Source: Euonymus europaeus (lineage: Eukaryota > Streptophyta > Magnoliopsida > Celastrales > Celastraceae). From it: a stretch of 64,000 nt of DNA. Of the stretch, positions 1 to 10,176 are shown one piece after another; position 1 is the stretch's first letter, and each line of letters starts with the position of its first letter. The notes beneath the pieces are model-generated. The model did no database searches. It was not told the DNA's origin and saw only the letters and a program-made list of their open reading frames with translations. The translations under genes and the position numbers were made by a program. The DNA is taken from positions 9,074,501 to 9,138,500 of the forward strand of contig OY756967.1 of assembly GCA_963580455.1 (NCBI GenBank), in the 5' to 3' direction.

Positions 1-377
1 TTCTTTCTAAAAGATGAACTTTTATTTCAAATTAGACGAAACCTTCAAAACATCCTTCATGGAGAGAGTTGAGCATTTTCGAACCCTCGAAGTTCATCAT
101 TGCACACTTTTTATTGTTATTTTATGTATAATTTTAAGACAATAGGCTTCCTAGATTGTTTTAGTGCCAAATGATGAACTTTGATTCTAAATTGGTCAAA
201 ACATTTGAAAGATCCTCGATGGAAAGAGTTGAGCATTTCCGAACCCTCGAGGTTCATAATTCCACACTTATTATTGTTATTTTATGTCTAATTTTACGAG
301 AATAGGCTCCTTAAATTGTTTCGTTTCAAAAGAAGAACTTTCATTCCAAATTAGAGAAAACTTTTGAAGGATCCTCC
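1..377. repeat. Tandem satellite, monomer about 160 bp
   Basis: Two full units and part of a third are visible. The shared landmark GA(T/A)GAACT recurs at 13, 173 and 332, giving periods of 160 and 159 bp. Each full unit also carries a conserved GAGTTGAGCATT core followed by CGAACCCTCGA and, further on, TTGTTATTTTATGT. Units differ at roughly one base in five to six by eye, so this is an aged or heterogeneous array. It has no coding potential and runs off the left edge; on the right it is cut by a copia LTR. Plant monomers of 150-180 bp are often centromeric or heterochromatic, but the location is inferred. Confidence 0.8.
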
Positions 378-2002
378 TGTTAGCTAACGGAATACAAAAA
401 TTACGCAGTGGAATACACTACAAAAATTTACCTCTTGTAGCGTGCTTGTACAAACAGTTTGTCCGGTACTCCGATCGTCTAGATTCCTTTTCCGTTCCTG
501 GTTGATCCAAACAATGTCACCGGTAGAACTCCGATCTCACGAAGCCTCTAGTCCGTCCGCCGAATCACAAGCCAAGTGTCACACACCAAAAAGAAAAACT
601 TTCCAAAAAAGGAAAGAATTCTTAAGAACCGTTATCTCTATTTTTAGTAAGAAACACAATTGATTGGAAAAATTGCAATCAATACATAAGTTGTATCTAC
701 AACTTATATTGCCAAAATAGTGGTGTCGGCAAGTGGTGTCGGCAACCACTTTTGTAACTTCATTAATATATCAATATATATTAATTAAATAGATATATAT
801 ATATATATATTAATTAAATATTGTGGTATATTGATTAATTTATCATGTGCTAGCATTATCAATTAATCAATCAGACCTATCCCAGTTTACAATAAACCTT
901 ATTTAATTAATAATTCGATTATTTCCATCTCATGAAAATTATCGAATCCACACAGTTTTCTTTAGCTGACACAAATTTCTGTGATTCATTTATGTGTGAC
1001 TTTCTAGGTTCATTACCGATTAGCAATAAGAATAATATCAAACTCTTTGATATTAATTAAAACACCTTTTAATCATGTCTTATAAATCACGAGTGACACC
1101 TAATAGTATATCGTGACTTCCCAATCGGTGATGAATTCTTTCATATGAACCTTTATTTATAATTACCGTGTAATTAAATCCTTCCACTGTACAATATCCC
1201 AATTGAGTGAAGATCATGGATATCGGTCAAATCCACTAACTCAATTATATGTCAGATCCAATATTTTATTGACAAATAAATAATTAATGAAAACACATTT
1301 TCATTAATCATATAACCTCGGCCAAGGATTTCCCGTGTCAATATATATATCCGGATCACATAGGATATTCTCCTCGTTTATTTCGAGGCAATGGATCCCT
1401 TGTTGACTGCACACAAGTCTCCATACATAACAAACCGAATCCATCAAATGTTAATATTTATTCAATGAATAAATATTTCCAACATTGAAAAAATTCAATC
1501 ACCCATATACAAGACTACTATGTCATCTCAGGTCTAAGGATTATTTACACAATCGTAAATAAATAATAAATCATTTACAAGGAAATAAATCTCCATGTGA
1601 TTCATTATTTAGCAAGTCATGTTCGAAGCATTTATTCAACAATAAATCTTCCATATTGTTTGTTCTAATATCTCATATTAAATTGCATGAGACTCACAAC
1701 CCTATCATTATAGGAAACAAACAGTATGCTGATCTTCCGAATTATTATTGTCCAATTAATAATTCTACGATCAAGAACTTTATTTAAGATATTTATACTA
1801 GAGATCACTCGTCACTCATATTCTCAACTCTTGAGAATGAGGTCTCTAACAAATATCTACGGACATATTTAACATAACTATTTAAATAGAAATATCAAAT
1901 ATACTATAAACTGCCATGTTTTATTTTAACTAATACAGTACTATTATTATATACGTTCCAAATACGACCATATAATTGGCTGTATCGGACATATATCTAA
2001 CA
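378..2002 (-). mobile_element. Copia-A LTR (3' LTR of minus-strand element)
   Basis: A 1625-bp LTR read on the minus strand as TGTTAGATATATGTCC ... CCGTTAGCTAACA. Its other end is defined by comparison with the copies at 34506-36129 and 50157-51675. A polypurine tract and copia pol lie on its right, so it is the 3' LTR of a minus-strand element. It contains the AT microsatellite near 800 and is AT-rich throughout. The left border abuts satellite DNA. No target duplication can be checked because the partner LTR of this element is not next to an identifiable flank. Confidence 0.88.
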
Positions 2003-2013
2003 ATCTCCCACTT
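2003..2013 (-). promoter_or_regulatory. Polypurine tract of copia-A
   Basis: On the minus strand the purine-rich AAGTGGGAGATTG directly precedes the LTR start TGTTAG. This is the expected position of the plus-strand primer for reverse transcription. The same tract occurs at 33876-33888, 36130-36141 and 51676-51686. Confidence 0.7.
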
Positions 2014-3155
2014 GTCCTAAAGCCAATGGTTATGGTATCTCATACCCATCGTTTCTAGATGACGATCTAACTGCTGTAGAGTTAGTGCTTTAGTTAATGG
2101 ATCAGCAGTATTTTCTGCTGGTGCTATTTTCTTGCACATTGAACTATTTCAATAAAACAGTTCGAGAAAACAATATAATTCTTTTAAATCTATCTCCATA
2201 GATTCTAATTCTCAGAATATAGGCTACTTTTCCCAAATCTTTCATGGAGAAAGATTTTGACAACCAGACTTTAACTGAAGTCATTATTCCAACATTATTC
2301 CCTAATAGGAAAATGTCATCAACATACAATACTAGGAATGAGTTAGCACTCCCACTAACCTTTTGTAAACATATGGTTCATCCACATTTTAATGAAACCA
2401 AACGATTTGATTACTTCATTAAAATGGATGTTCCAACTCCTGGAAGCTTGCTTAAGACCATAAATGGATCTCTTGACCATAAATGGATCTCTTAAGCTTG
2501 CACACCTTTTGTTTTCCACCTTTGGATTCAAAACCCTTGGGTTGTTCCATATAGATATCTTCCTCAATGTTTCCATTAAGGAATGCAGTTTTGACATCCA
2601 ACTACCATATCTTATAATCATAGTGTGCAGCTATGGATAATAAAATCCTGATAGATCTCAACATACCAACTGGTGAAAAGGTTTCCTCATAGTCAATACC
2701 TTGCCATCCAAACCAATTTTCCTCTTGTAGACTCATTTGCATCCTATAGGTACAATACCTTTAGAAGAGTCCACAAGATCCCAAACTTGATTTGAATACA
2801 TTGAATTCATTTCAAATTTCATAGCTTCAAGCCATTTTGAAGAGTTAATATCAGATATTGCTTCTTCATAACTAGTATGATCATCACCATGATCTACTTC
2901 TCCATGAACAAACAACTCTTATATATCATGTGGTAAGTTATACCGTGCTGGTGGACGGATAACTCTACTAGATTTTCTAGGAGTTTGTGTGATGACAGTT
3001 CTTGCATCATTGGATTCTTGAATATGATTTTGAACATATTGTAGAATATCAGATACTTCCTCAAGTTCTATCCTTTTCCCAATACCTTTATTTTGAATAA
3101 ACTTCTTTTCCAGAAAAATAGCATCTCTACTAATCACTATTTTGTGATCAGTGGG
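2014..3155 (-). pseudogene. Copia-A pol remnant (INT end, RT, RNase H tail)
   Basis: Minus-strand pieces match the pol of the copia-A copies further right. In reading order they are the integrase C-terminal region with the RSSRVIRPPARY-type segment, the start of RT (EAISDI..SKWLEAMKFEMNSMY), the SIYGLKQASRSW segment, the catalytic YVDD box (MYVDDIFLL near 2329), and then a jump to the last ~35 codons of RNase H before the stop. Most of RNase H is missing at about 2137-2150. A second gap near 2710-2735 removes the KARLVAKG segment of RT. A tandem duplication of about 19-20 bp lies at 2458-2496. The 5' part is cut at 3155 by the gypsy-1 LTR. Clearly dead. Confidence 0.85.
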
Positions 3156-3370
3156 TGTGAAACCCCGACCCAAAATTTTTAGTTTTGAGTTGTAAAACGG
3201 ATGATCCGAGATGTACGAAATCATGGAAAAATAGTTTTGGAGCTTGGTTCGGTAAATGGGGCATAACTTTTAGTATACATGTCCGTTTCAGACCCGTAAT
3301 ATATCAAATCGAAGCTTGAACCGAGCCGGAAAATAAAATTTAATAAAGTTGGGTTTTTGAAAAACAGAGA

Positions 3371-3502
3371 CCGTCCGGACACCCAAAACAGCCGTCCGGA
3401 CGGCTTGTGCAGGAACTGAGGCAGAGAAATTTTTAGAGGAAGTTTTGGTGCTGTGAACAGTAGACCATCCGGACACCTTAACGAGGCGTCCGGACGGTTA
3501 TC
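3371..3502. repeat. CCGTCCGGACGG-type palindrome array in gypsy-1 LTR
   Basis: Four copies of a core related to CGTCCGGACG, itself a palindrome, arranged in two pairs with about 60-70 bp between pairs. The equivalent places are 10387-10587 (six cores), 13922-14100 (five), 39405-39592 (five) and 46495-46701 (six). Copy number therefore varies between LTRs of one family. The block is much more CpG-rich than the AT-rich DNA around it. Confidence 0.85.
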
Positions 3503-4363
3503 GGGATTTCAGTTTTTAAGCTCAGTTTTAGGCATTTCTGGGCATTTCCAAGCATGGGAGCCCGGCTAGAGAGAGAAGAAGATTTTGGCAAGAGATTGAC
3601 TTGGAGATTGTGGATTGATGATCCTTGAAGCCAAGTAAGGAAGATTCAAGGTTGATTCAAGTGATTTGGTAAGTTTTTCATAGTTTTTGTAAATTCTAGG
3701 TTTTTCTAGATTTGCTAGATTCTTGAAGAGTTGAGTGCTATGCTTTAGATATATTGTTTATATGTTGATTTTTGATGTTTATGTAGATTGGTTTGTGATT
3801 TGGAGTAGAGTTGAGCTTGGGTTGAGTTTGGAGGATTTTGGAGAAATTTCGAGAGAGAGAAGGTGAGTAATTTCAAAATTATGGATATAATTGATGTTTA
3901 TATGAGTTGTTGGTTGTTTATTGATGCTTGTGAGGGTTCGGTTATGCCACATTGTAGGTTTGGGCAAACCGTAACCCTAGGAACGGAATTTGGGAAATTG
4001 TGGTAATTTACTCGACACGAGGTAGGGGATTTCCAACCATACTTTCTATCGTTCGTTTTCGATATGTAAAGAGCTTTTCGATTCCTCATTGGTCGTTCCA
4101 TTTGTGTTTCCGCCTTAATTGCTCCTAAGGGGAAACGAACCCTAATTGTGATTCTTGTTAATTCTTGATGTTGTATGACCCGTGTGTGTGTGTTCCATCT
4201 CCTATGGACACGATGTGATTTCCGTTCATGCATCATGGTAGTTATGTATATATATATATGTAGGTTGTTCATATATATATCTATTCAGCATGTCATGACA
4301 TAATGCATTAGTGTTGCATGGGGGACCGGGTATGGACTCGGGAACCTTTAGGTTTCTTGAAAG

Positions 4364-4423
4364 CTACTTGGAGGGATGACGAGGTGATGAGAGTTATCAC
4401 TGAGTCATGTGAACTCCAAGTAG
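4364..4423 (+). other. Nested hairpin conserved in gypsy LTRs
   Basis: CTACTTGGAG (4364-4373) is exactly complementary to CTCCAAGTAG (4414-4423). Inside it ATGAC pairs with GTCAT, and inside that GTGAT pairs with ATCAC around the loop GAGAGTT. The same 60-nt unit occurs at 11477-11536, 22567-22626, 40482-40541 and 47584-47643. It is also in the diverged gypsy-2 LTR at 31662-31721, where the outer ten pairs are intact. Confidence 0.8.
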
Positions 4424-5232
4424 GGTAACACACTAGGGGTAAGGTCAAGAGTGACTTGCCTTGTGGGGTGCGGGCGTGATAGGTTCACGCAACCGGATGA
4501 TCCTAGGAGTGGTTGGTTGTGGTGAGCTTGCTCCCGTGCAATATTTCATTGAGTTGCAATGATATTGTGGTTGTTATGCTCCGAAAGGGTTGTCCGGCTA
4601 AATGTTGATGTGAATTTGTTGAGTATACGTTCATGTGGTAGTTACATATTGATGCATTGCTTCCTTTCGTTCTATCTATATTGATGTTTACTTCATACCC
4701 TACTGAGCTTCTAGCTCACTCCTTTACTTTCTTTCTTCCACAGGAGACACTGGTACAGGTACTGGTGCTGCGGATCGGTGAGCAGGTTGTGTCATGGATG
4801 GCCCTGGATAGAATAGGGTGCTAGAGATATACTCTATGCATGTGGGTGTACGTAGTATATCTATGTTGAGAGAATATAACCATTTGGCACGGTGGTGCTT
4901 GTATGTGGATATAGATGTTGATTTATGGTTATATTTGATGTTTTATAAATCTGTGTGTTGATTTATATGTGATGCCATCAGTTTGTGCATGCTGGTAGTG
5001 GATGGCCTGAGGCCTAGGGTCAGGATTGCATGTGGTTGAGGCCCGAGGCCTATGTTTGCTAGGTTGCTAGTGTGATGTTGTTGTTGCTGCGTTTCTGATG
5101 CAGGTGGGCGCTCTCCGATATACGGGGAGGTGCCGCCGGATTTCCGGTTGATCCCGGATGTTCACACTAGTGACTTAGGATGGGTGCAGAGAGAGCACCC
5201 AGTCGCGTCTCCGGAAACGGGGCATGACAATT

Positions 5233-5246
5233 TGGTATCGGAGCGA
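5233..5246 (+). promoter_or_regulatory. Primer-binding site of gypsy-1
   Basis: TGGTATCGGAGCG begins three bases after the LTR end. It matches the complement of the plant initiator Met-tRNA 3' end (TGGTATCAGAGC) with one A-to-G change at position 8. The change would still allow a G-U pair. Confidence 0.85.
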
Positions 5247-5333
5247 GGTTTACGTCTCTTTATAGGATCTGGGGTGTTGGGTCCTAGTTGTAGAGTAGTA
5301 TATCCAGGCCATGTCACGACTGCTACTAATCCG

Positions 5334-5404
5334 GTATGTTTTCTTTTCCCCTTAAATCCTCGTTTGAGTAGTGGGTTAAATGGTATTGTCTGTTTGCCAT
5401 GCAG
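5334..5404 (+). other. Putative 71-nt leader intron before gag
   Basis: CCG|GTATGTTTTC gives a good 5' splice site and TGTTTGCCATGCAG a good 3' splice site; the latter directly abuts the ATG at 5405. The interval is T-rich. The other internal regions have the same layout and exactly the same 71-nt length: 12447-12517, 41430-41500 and the diverged gypsy-2 copy at 32717-32787. Splicing would remove an in-frame upstream ATG at 5399. No transcript evidence is available here. Confidence 0.55.
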
Positions 5405-6616
5405 ATGAATACCCGTAGAACTACCAGGTCTGATAGTGGGACTGTAGTACCTCGTGGCAGAGGCCGACGAGGAGTTGGTAGGGGCCGAGGTAGAGGCCGT
5501 AGTGTTGGGGTGGAACGTGTCACAAGAGGCACTCCTAGCACTGAGGATTCAGTTCCGAATGTGGATCCGGAGTTGAGAGAGGAAGAGATAGTTCAAGAGG
5601 GACTACCGATGGAGAGTGATGATCAGCAGGCACAACTTGAGGTGCAGGTTGCTCCTGTTACTATAGGGGGGCAACCAGTGACGATGGAGAGTCTTACTAG
5701 TTTTATGATGAGTATGGTGCAGACACAGGCGCAGACCATAGCTCAGGCAGTGGCTCAGGCGATGGGTGCTACTGGCACTCGTGCTGAGGGAGTTGTACCA
5801 GAGGCTACAACTGAGGTAGCAACAGTACCTAGAGCTGGGAGAGGGATGTATGAGGTGGACCAATTGAGGAGGACTACTCCTCCAACATTTTCTGGAGATG
5901 GAACGGGTGTGGGGGCGGAGGAGTGGTTCAACCAGCTGAGTATGAGAATGGACACTCCTGAGATACCCGATGAGAGACGGGTGAAGTTTGTGTTCTATTA
6001 CTTGAGTGGTGCGGCCTATGAATGGTGGATGTCCATGGGCCAGAGACGGAATGAGCTGACTTGGACTTCGTTTGAGCAGTTGTTTATGCAGAAGTTTGTG
6101 CCAAGGCCTCTGCAAACGGAGAAGGCCAAACAGTTTCTAGAATTATTGCAGACATCAGAGATGACGGTGTCTCAGTACACCAAGCAGTTTGAGGAGTTAT
6201 ACCGGTATGGGAAGGAGTTTGCTCCCACAGATGAGAAGAAGGTAGTGAGGTACCGAGATGGGTTGCTTCCCAGTCCTGGTAGAATGGTGATGGCCACTAG
6301 GGTGGTGTCATATCAGGACACAGTGGAGATGGCTCTTGATTTTGAGTTGAGTGAGAAAAGTGAAGCTCAGAGGAAGCGTCCAGTGAGTGAGGGTAGTAGT
6401 GGTGGTGGTAGTAGCCACAAGAAACCGAGAACGGATTTTCGTCAGCAGAGAGGGGACCGAGGCAAGGGTCCTAGGCTACCATGGGGTAAGATGACATGCT
6501 TCAAGTGTGGGAAAGAGGGGCACAAGGCCAGTGAGTGCAAGCTTTCTGGGTTTAAGTGCTTTGGGTGTGGCAAGTTGGGTCACAGAAAGAGTGAGTGTCC
6601 AGAGGGCAACCAGAGA
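5405..6616 (+). pseudogene. gag: Gypsy-1 gag (chromovirus-type), frameshifted at its end
   Basis: The structural capsid protein of the particle. The N-terminus is Arg/Gly-rich (RGRGRRGVGRGRGRGR). A retrotransposon gag domain follows (FSGDGTGVGAEEWFNQLSMRM ... YEWWMSMGQRR ... FEQLFMQKFVPRP). Two CCHC zinc knuckles lie at about 6498-6539 (CFKCGKEGHKASEC) and 6558-6599 ([14 protein letters not shown]). I start at ATG 5405, straight after the putative intron; an in-frame ATG at 5399 is the alternative. Compared with the copy at 42711, a 13-bp deletion near 6618 between AGAGC repeats shifts the frame before pol. Gag and pol would otherwise be one continuous frame. Confidence 0.88.
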
Positions 6617-9600
6617 GCATACCGGGAGTACCGCCTCCGGCTCTTCCTTCCAATGTTCCAATGGGAGGAAGGGGGCGGGGTGGGACTCGTCAGCCACAGC
6701 AGCAGCAGAATGCACTGGTAGAGGGGCGTGTCTATGCATTGGGTCATCAGGAGGCACAGGAGCATCCAAACTTCATTGGAGGTACCTTCTTGATTTCTAA
6801 TTGTTGGGCAAGAGTCTTGTTTGACTCGGGGGCTACCTCATCTTTCATTACTAGTTTGTTAGCACACGCACTAGAGATGGAGATTTCGCCAATAAGACGA
6901 ATGTTTACGGTATCCTCACCATTCGGATACTTTACCACATTGGAGGAGGTAGTGTTCGGTTGTGAGTGTCGGTTTGGAGAAATATCTCTGAAAGCCGACT
7001 TGTATGTATTAGATTTCCAGGATTTTGATGTGATTCTTGGAGTTGATTGGTTGACAAAGCACCAAGGGTTGTTTGACTTCTGGGAGAGGAAGATTACTCT
7101 TAGAGTACCTGAGGGAGGAGTGATTCAGTTGAGGGGATCGAAGGGGATTCCATGCCCACATTTCATGGATAATCCTTCGTACCAAGATTGTAGAGTCGCA
7201 AGTTTGGTGACTTCGGCTCCTAAGGGAGATGTAGCTACTATGATCCGGGTAGTGGAAGAGTTTATGGATGTATTTCCGGAAGAGTTGCCGGGATTACCTC
7301 CGAAGAGGGAAATTGACTTTGCTATTGAGTTGCATCCGAATGTCAAGCCGATTTCGATTCCGTCGTATCGGATGGCTCCAGCAGAGTTGAAGGTGTTGAG
7401 TTCTCAATTAGAGGAATTGTTAGACTTGGGGTTCATTAGACCGAGTGTGTCCCCGTGGGGAGCACCGGTGTTGTTCGTCAAGAAGAAAGACGGAAGTTTG
7501 AGGATGTGTATTGATTATAGGCAGTTGAATAAGGTTACAGTAAGGAATAAGTATCCGTTGCCTAGGATCAATGATTTGTTTGACCAATTGAGAGGTGCTA
7601 GACATTTCTCTAAGATTGACTTGAGGTCGGGTTATCATCAGTTGAGGATTAAGGATGAGGATATCCAGAAAACAGCGTTTAGAACTCGTTATGGGCATTA
7701 TGAGTTTCTGGTGATGCCGTTTGGGTTGACAAATGCCCCAGCGGTGTTCATGGATCTAATGCAAAGGGTTCTTTGACCTTTTCTGGATAACTTTGTGGTG
7801 GTTTTTATAGATGATATATTGATCTATTCTCCTACGGAGGAAGAGCATGAGGAACACTTGAGAGTAGTGTTACAGACGTTGAGGGAGAATCAACTGTATG
7901 CTAAATTGAGTAAGTGTGAATTTTGGGCCACGGAAGTAAAGTTCCTAGGCCATGTGATCACTCAAGAAGGCATAGCGGTTGACTACTCCAAAGTTGAGTC
8001 GATTTTGAATTGGAAGAGACCAAAGAATGTGACAGAGATCCGGAGTTTTCTAGGATTGGCGGGTTACTATCGGAGATTTATTGAGGATTTTTCGAGAGTT
8101 GCTTCGCCGATGATGCAGCTCACGAAGAAGGGCACACCGTTTGTGTGGACAGACGAATGTGAGGCCGCATTTGAAGAGTTGAAGAAGAGGTTGACAACAC
8201 CTCCAGTGTTAGTAGTTCCGAAGAGTAATGTTGGCTATCAGGTGTATTGTGATGCATCTGGAGTCGGGTTGGGTTGTGTGTTGATGCAGCAGGGCCGAGT
8301 GATAGAGTATGGTTCGAGGTTGCTGAAGACACATGAGAGGAACTATCCAGTGCATGATCTGGAGTTGGCGGCAGTAGTATTTGCTCTTAAGCAATGGAGG
8401 TACTATCTCTACGGAGAGACGTTTGAGGTGTTCTCGGATCACAAAAGCCTTAAGTACCTATTCACCCAAAAGGAGTTGAACTTACGGCAAAGGCGGTGGA
8501 TGGAGTACTTAGAGGATTTTGATTTTAATTTGCAATACCATCCTGGTAAAGCAAATGTGGTTGCGGATGCATTGAGTAGGAAGCATAGAGTTGCTAGCCT
8601 ATTCATGCATGAGGGGAAAATTGTGGAGGCAATCAATGAGTTTGGATTGGAGTTGAGGAGTCAAGAGGAAAATGTGCATTTGTGTTCTATGACTTCGAGA
8701 CCTATGATGGTTCAGAAGGTTATAGATGCACAAAACGGAGATCATACATTTGATGTGATTGATGAGAGTCTTGGATGGGTTCGAGGGAATGATGGTGGAG
8801 TACGATATGCGGGAAGGTTAGTGGTTCCCGAAGATGATGAGTTGAGACAGGAGATTCTAAAGGAAGCACATCATTCTTGGTTTGCCATGCATCCAGGGGG
8901 TACGAAGATGTATAGAGATTTGAGGCAGAGTTTCTGGTGGAAGGGCATGAAAGCCGATGTTGCTAGATTTGTGACGAAGTGTCTTACTTGTCAACAATCG
9001 AAGGCAGAGCATCAGAGACCAGCTGGATTGTTGCAACCCTTACCAGTAGCACAATGGAAGTGGGAGAAGATCACAATGGACTTTGTGACGGCATTGCCAA
9101 TGACTCAGAGGAGGCATGATGCGGTTTGGGTGATAGTGGACAGATTAACTAAGTCTGCACACTTCTTACCCATGAACAAGACGGATTCATTGGAGACCTT
9201 GAGTACTATGTATGTCAAGGAGATTGTGAGACTTCACGAAATTCCATTATCTATTGTGTCGGACCGAGACCCGAGGTTCACAGGTAGATTCTGGAGTAGT
9301 TTACAGGAGGCATTGGGAACGAAGTTGGATTTCTCTACAGCATATCATCCTCAGATTGATGGACAGAGTGAGAGAACCATACAGGTTTTGGAGGATATGC
9401 TACGGGCATGTGTAGTTGATTTTGGAGGAAGTTGGGATCGGTACTTACATTTGGCGGAGTTTGTGTATAACAACTCTTTCCAAAGTAGTATCGGGATGGC
9501 ACCTTATGAGGCGCTCTACGGGAGGCCTTGTAGGTCGCCTTTGTGTTGGGCAGAGGTTGGTGAGAAAGTTGTGTCAGGAGCGGAGATGGTCAAAGAAGCA

Positions 9601-10176
9601 CGAGAGAGAGTTGATGAGATACGGAAGCGGTTGATCACCGCACAGAGCCGACAGAAGTCTTATGCTGACCGGAGGAGGAGACCTTTGGAGTTCGTTGTAG
9701 GCGATAAGGTTTTCTTGAAGGTTAGTCTGAGACGGGGAATTCAGAGATATAGCAATCATGGGAAGTTGGCACCGAGGTTTGTGGGGCCATTTGAGATTTT
9801 GGAAACAGTTGGACCGGTGGCGTACCGTTTGGCACTTCCACCGAAGTTTGAGAAGGTTCACAATGTATTCCATGTATCAATGCTTCGGAAATATGAGCCG
9901 GACCCGTCACATGTGATAGATTGGACTACGTTGGAGGTTGGGGAAGATGGGAGCTACACTCTTCAACCGGTGAAGATTCTAGACCGACAGAACAAGGTCA
10001 CGAGGTCGAGTGTGATTCCATTAGTAAAAGTAATGTGGATGTACCACGGAGTTAAAGAAGCAACTTGGGAGTTGGAGTCTCGAATGAAGGAAAAATACCC
10101 GGAGTTGTTCAGTGATTCAGGTACGTGTGTAGTTAAATTTCGGGACGAAATTTTTTTTAAGGGGGGGAGGATGTGA
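6617..10176 (+). pseudogene. pol: Gypsy-1 pol: protease, RT, RNase H, integrase, chromodomain-like tail
   Basis: In order: aspartic protease ([11 protein letters not shown] near 6820); RT with [12 protein letters not shown], the [17 protein letters not shown] block and catalytic FIDD (near 7805); RNase H with YCDAS, DLELAA, FSDHK and ADALSRK; integrase with an HHCC finger (KCLTCQQ) and D-D-E core ([21 protein letters not shown]); and a C-terminal chromodomain-like segment ([20 protein letters not shown]). This order and tail place it in the chromovirus group, Tekay/Del-like by recognition. One in-frame TGA at 7774-7776 replaces the CGA seen in the copy at 43138-44151. The reading frame runs through the polypurine tract and stops on the TGA inside the first bases of the 3' LTR. 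Confidence 0.9.
10158..10171 (+). promoter_or_regulatory. Polypurine tract of gypsy-1
   Basis: TTAAGGGGGGGAGGA lies immediately before the 3' LTR start TGTGAAACC. It is the expected primer for plus-strand synthesis. Equivalent tracts precede 13707 and 46280. Confidence 0.8.

Larger units (their letters stand above)
3156..5229 (+). mobile_element. Gypsy-1 LTR 1
   Basis: A 2074-bp LTR running from TGTGAAACCCCG to GCATGACA, followed three bases later by a primer-binding site. It contains an array of CCGTCCGGACGG-like palindromes (3371-3502) and a 60-nt nested hairpin (4364-4423). Splice-like signals are also present: donor-like GTAAGT at 3669 and GTGAGT at 3863, acceptor-like CCACAG ending at 4743 and GATGCAG ending at 5103. 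It has no long ORF of its own. It interrupts a copia-A integrase gene at 3155/3156. Confidence 0.9.

Noticed and set aside
3371..3502. Palindromic repeats considered as a CRISPR-like array.
   Set aside because: Spacing is irregular, the linkers are shared between copies, and the block is part of a plant LTR.
5603..6115. A 170-codon frame antisense to gypsy gag, also seen at 12736-13266 and 41698-42228.
   Set aside because: Shadow of a conserved sense gene; codon pattern and homology support the sense strand.
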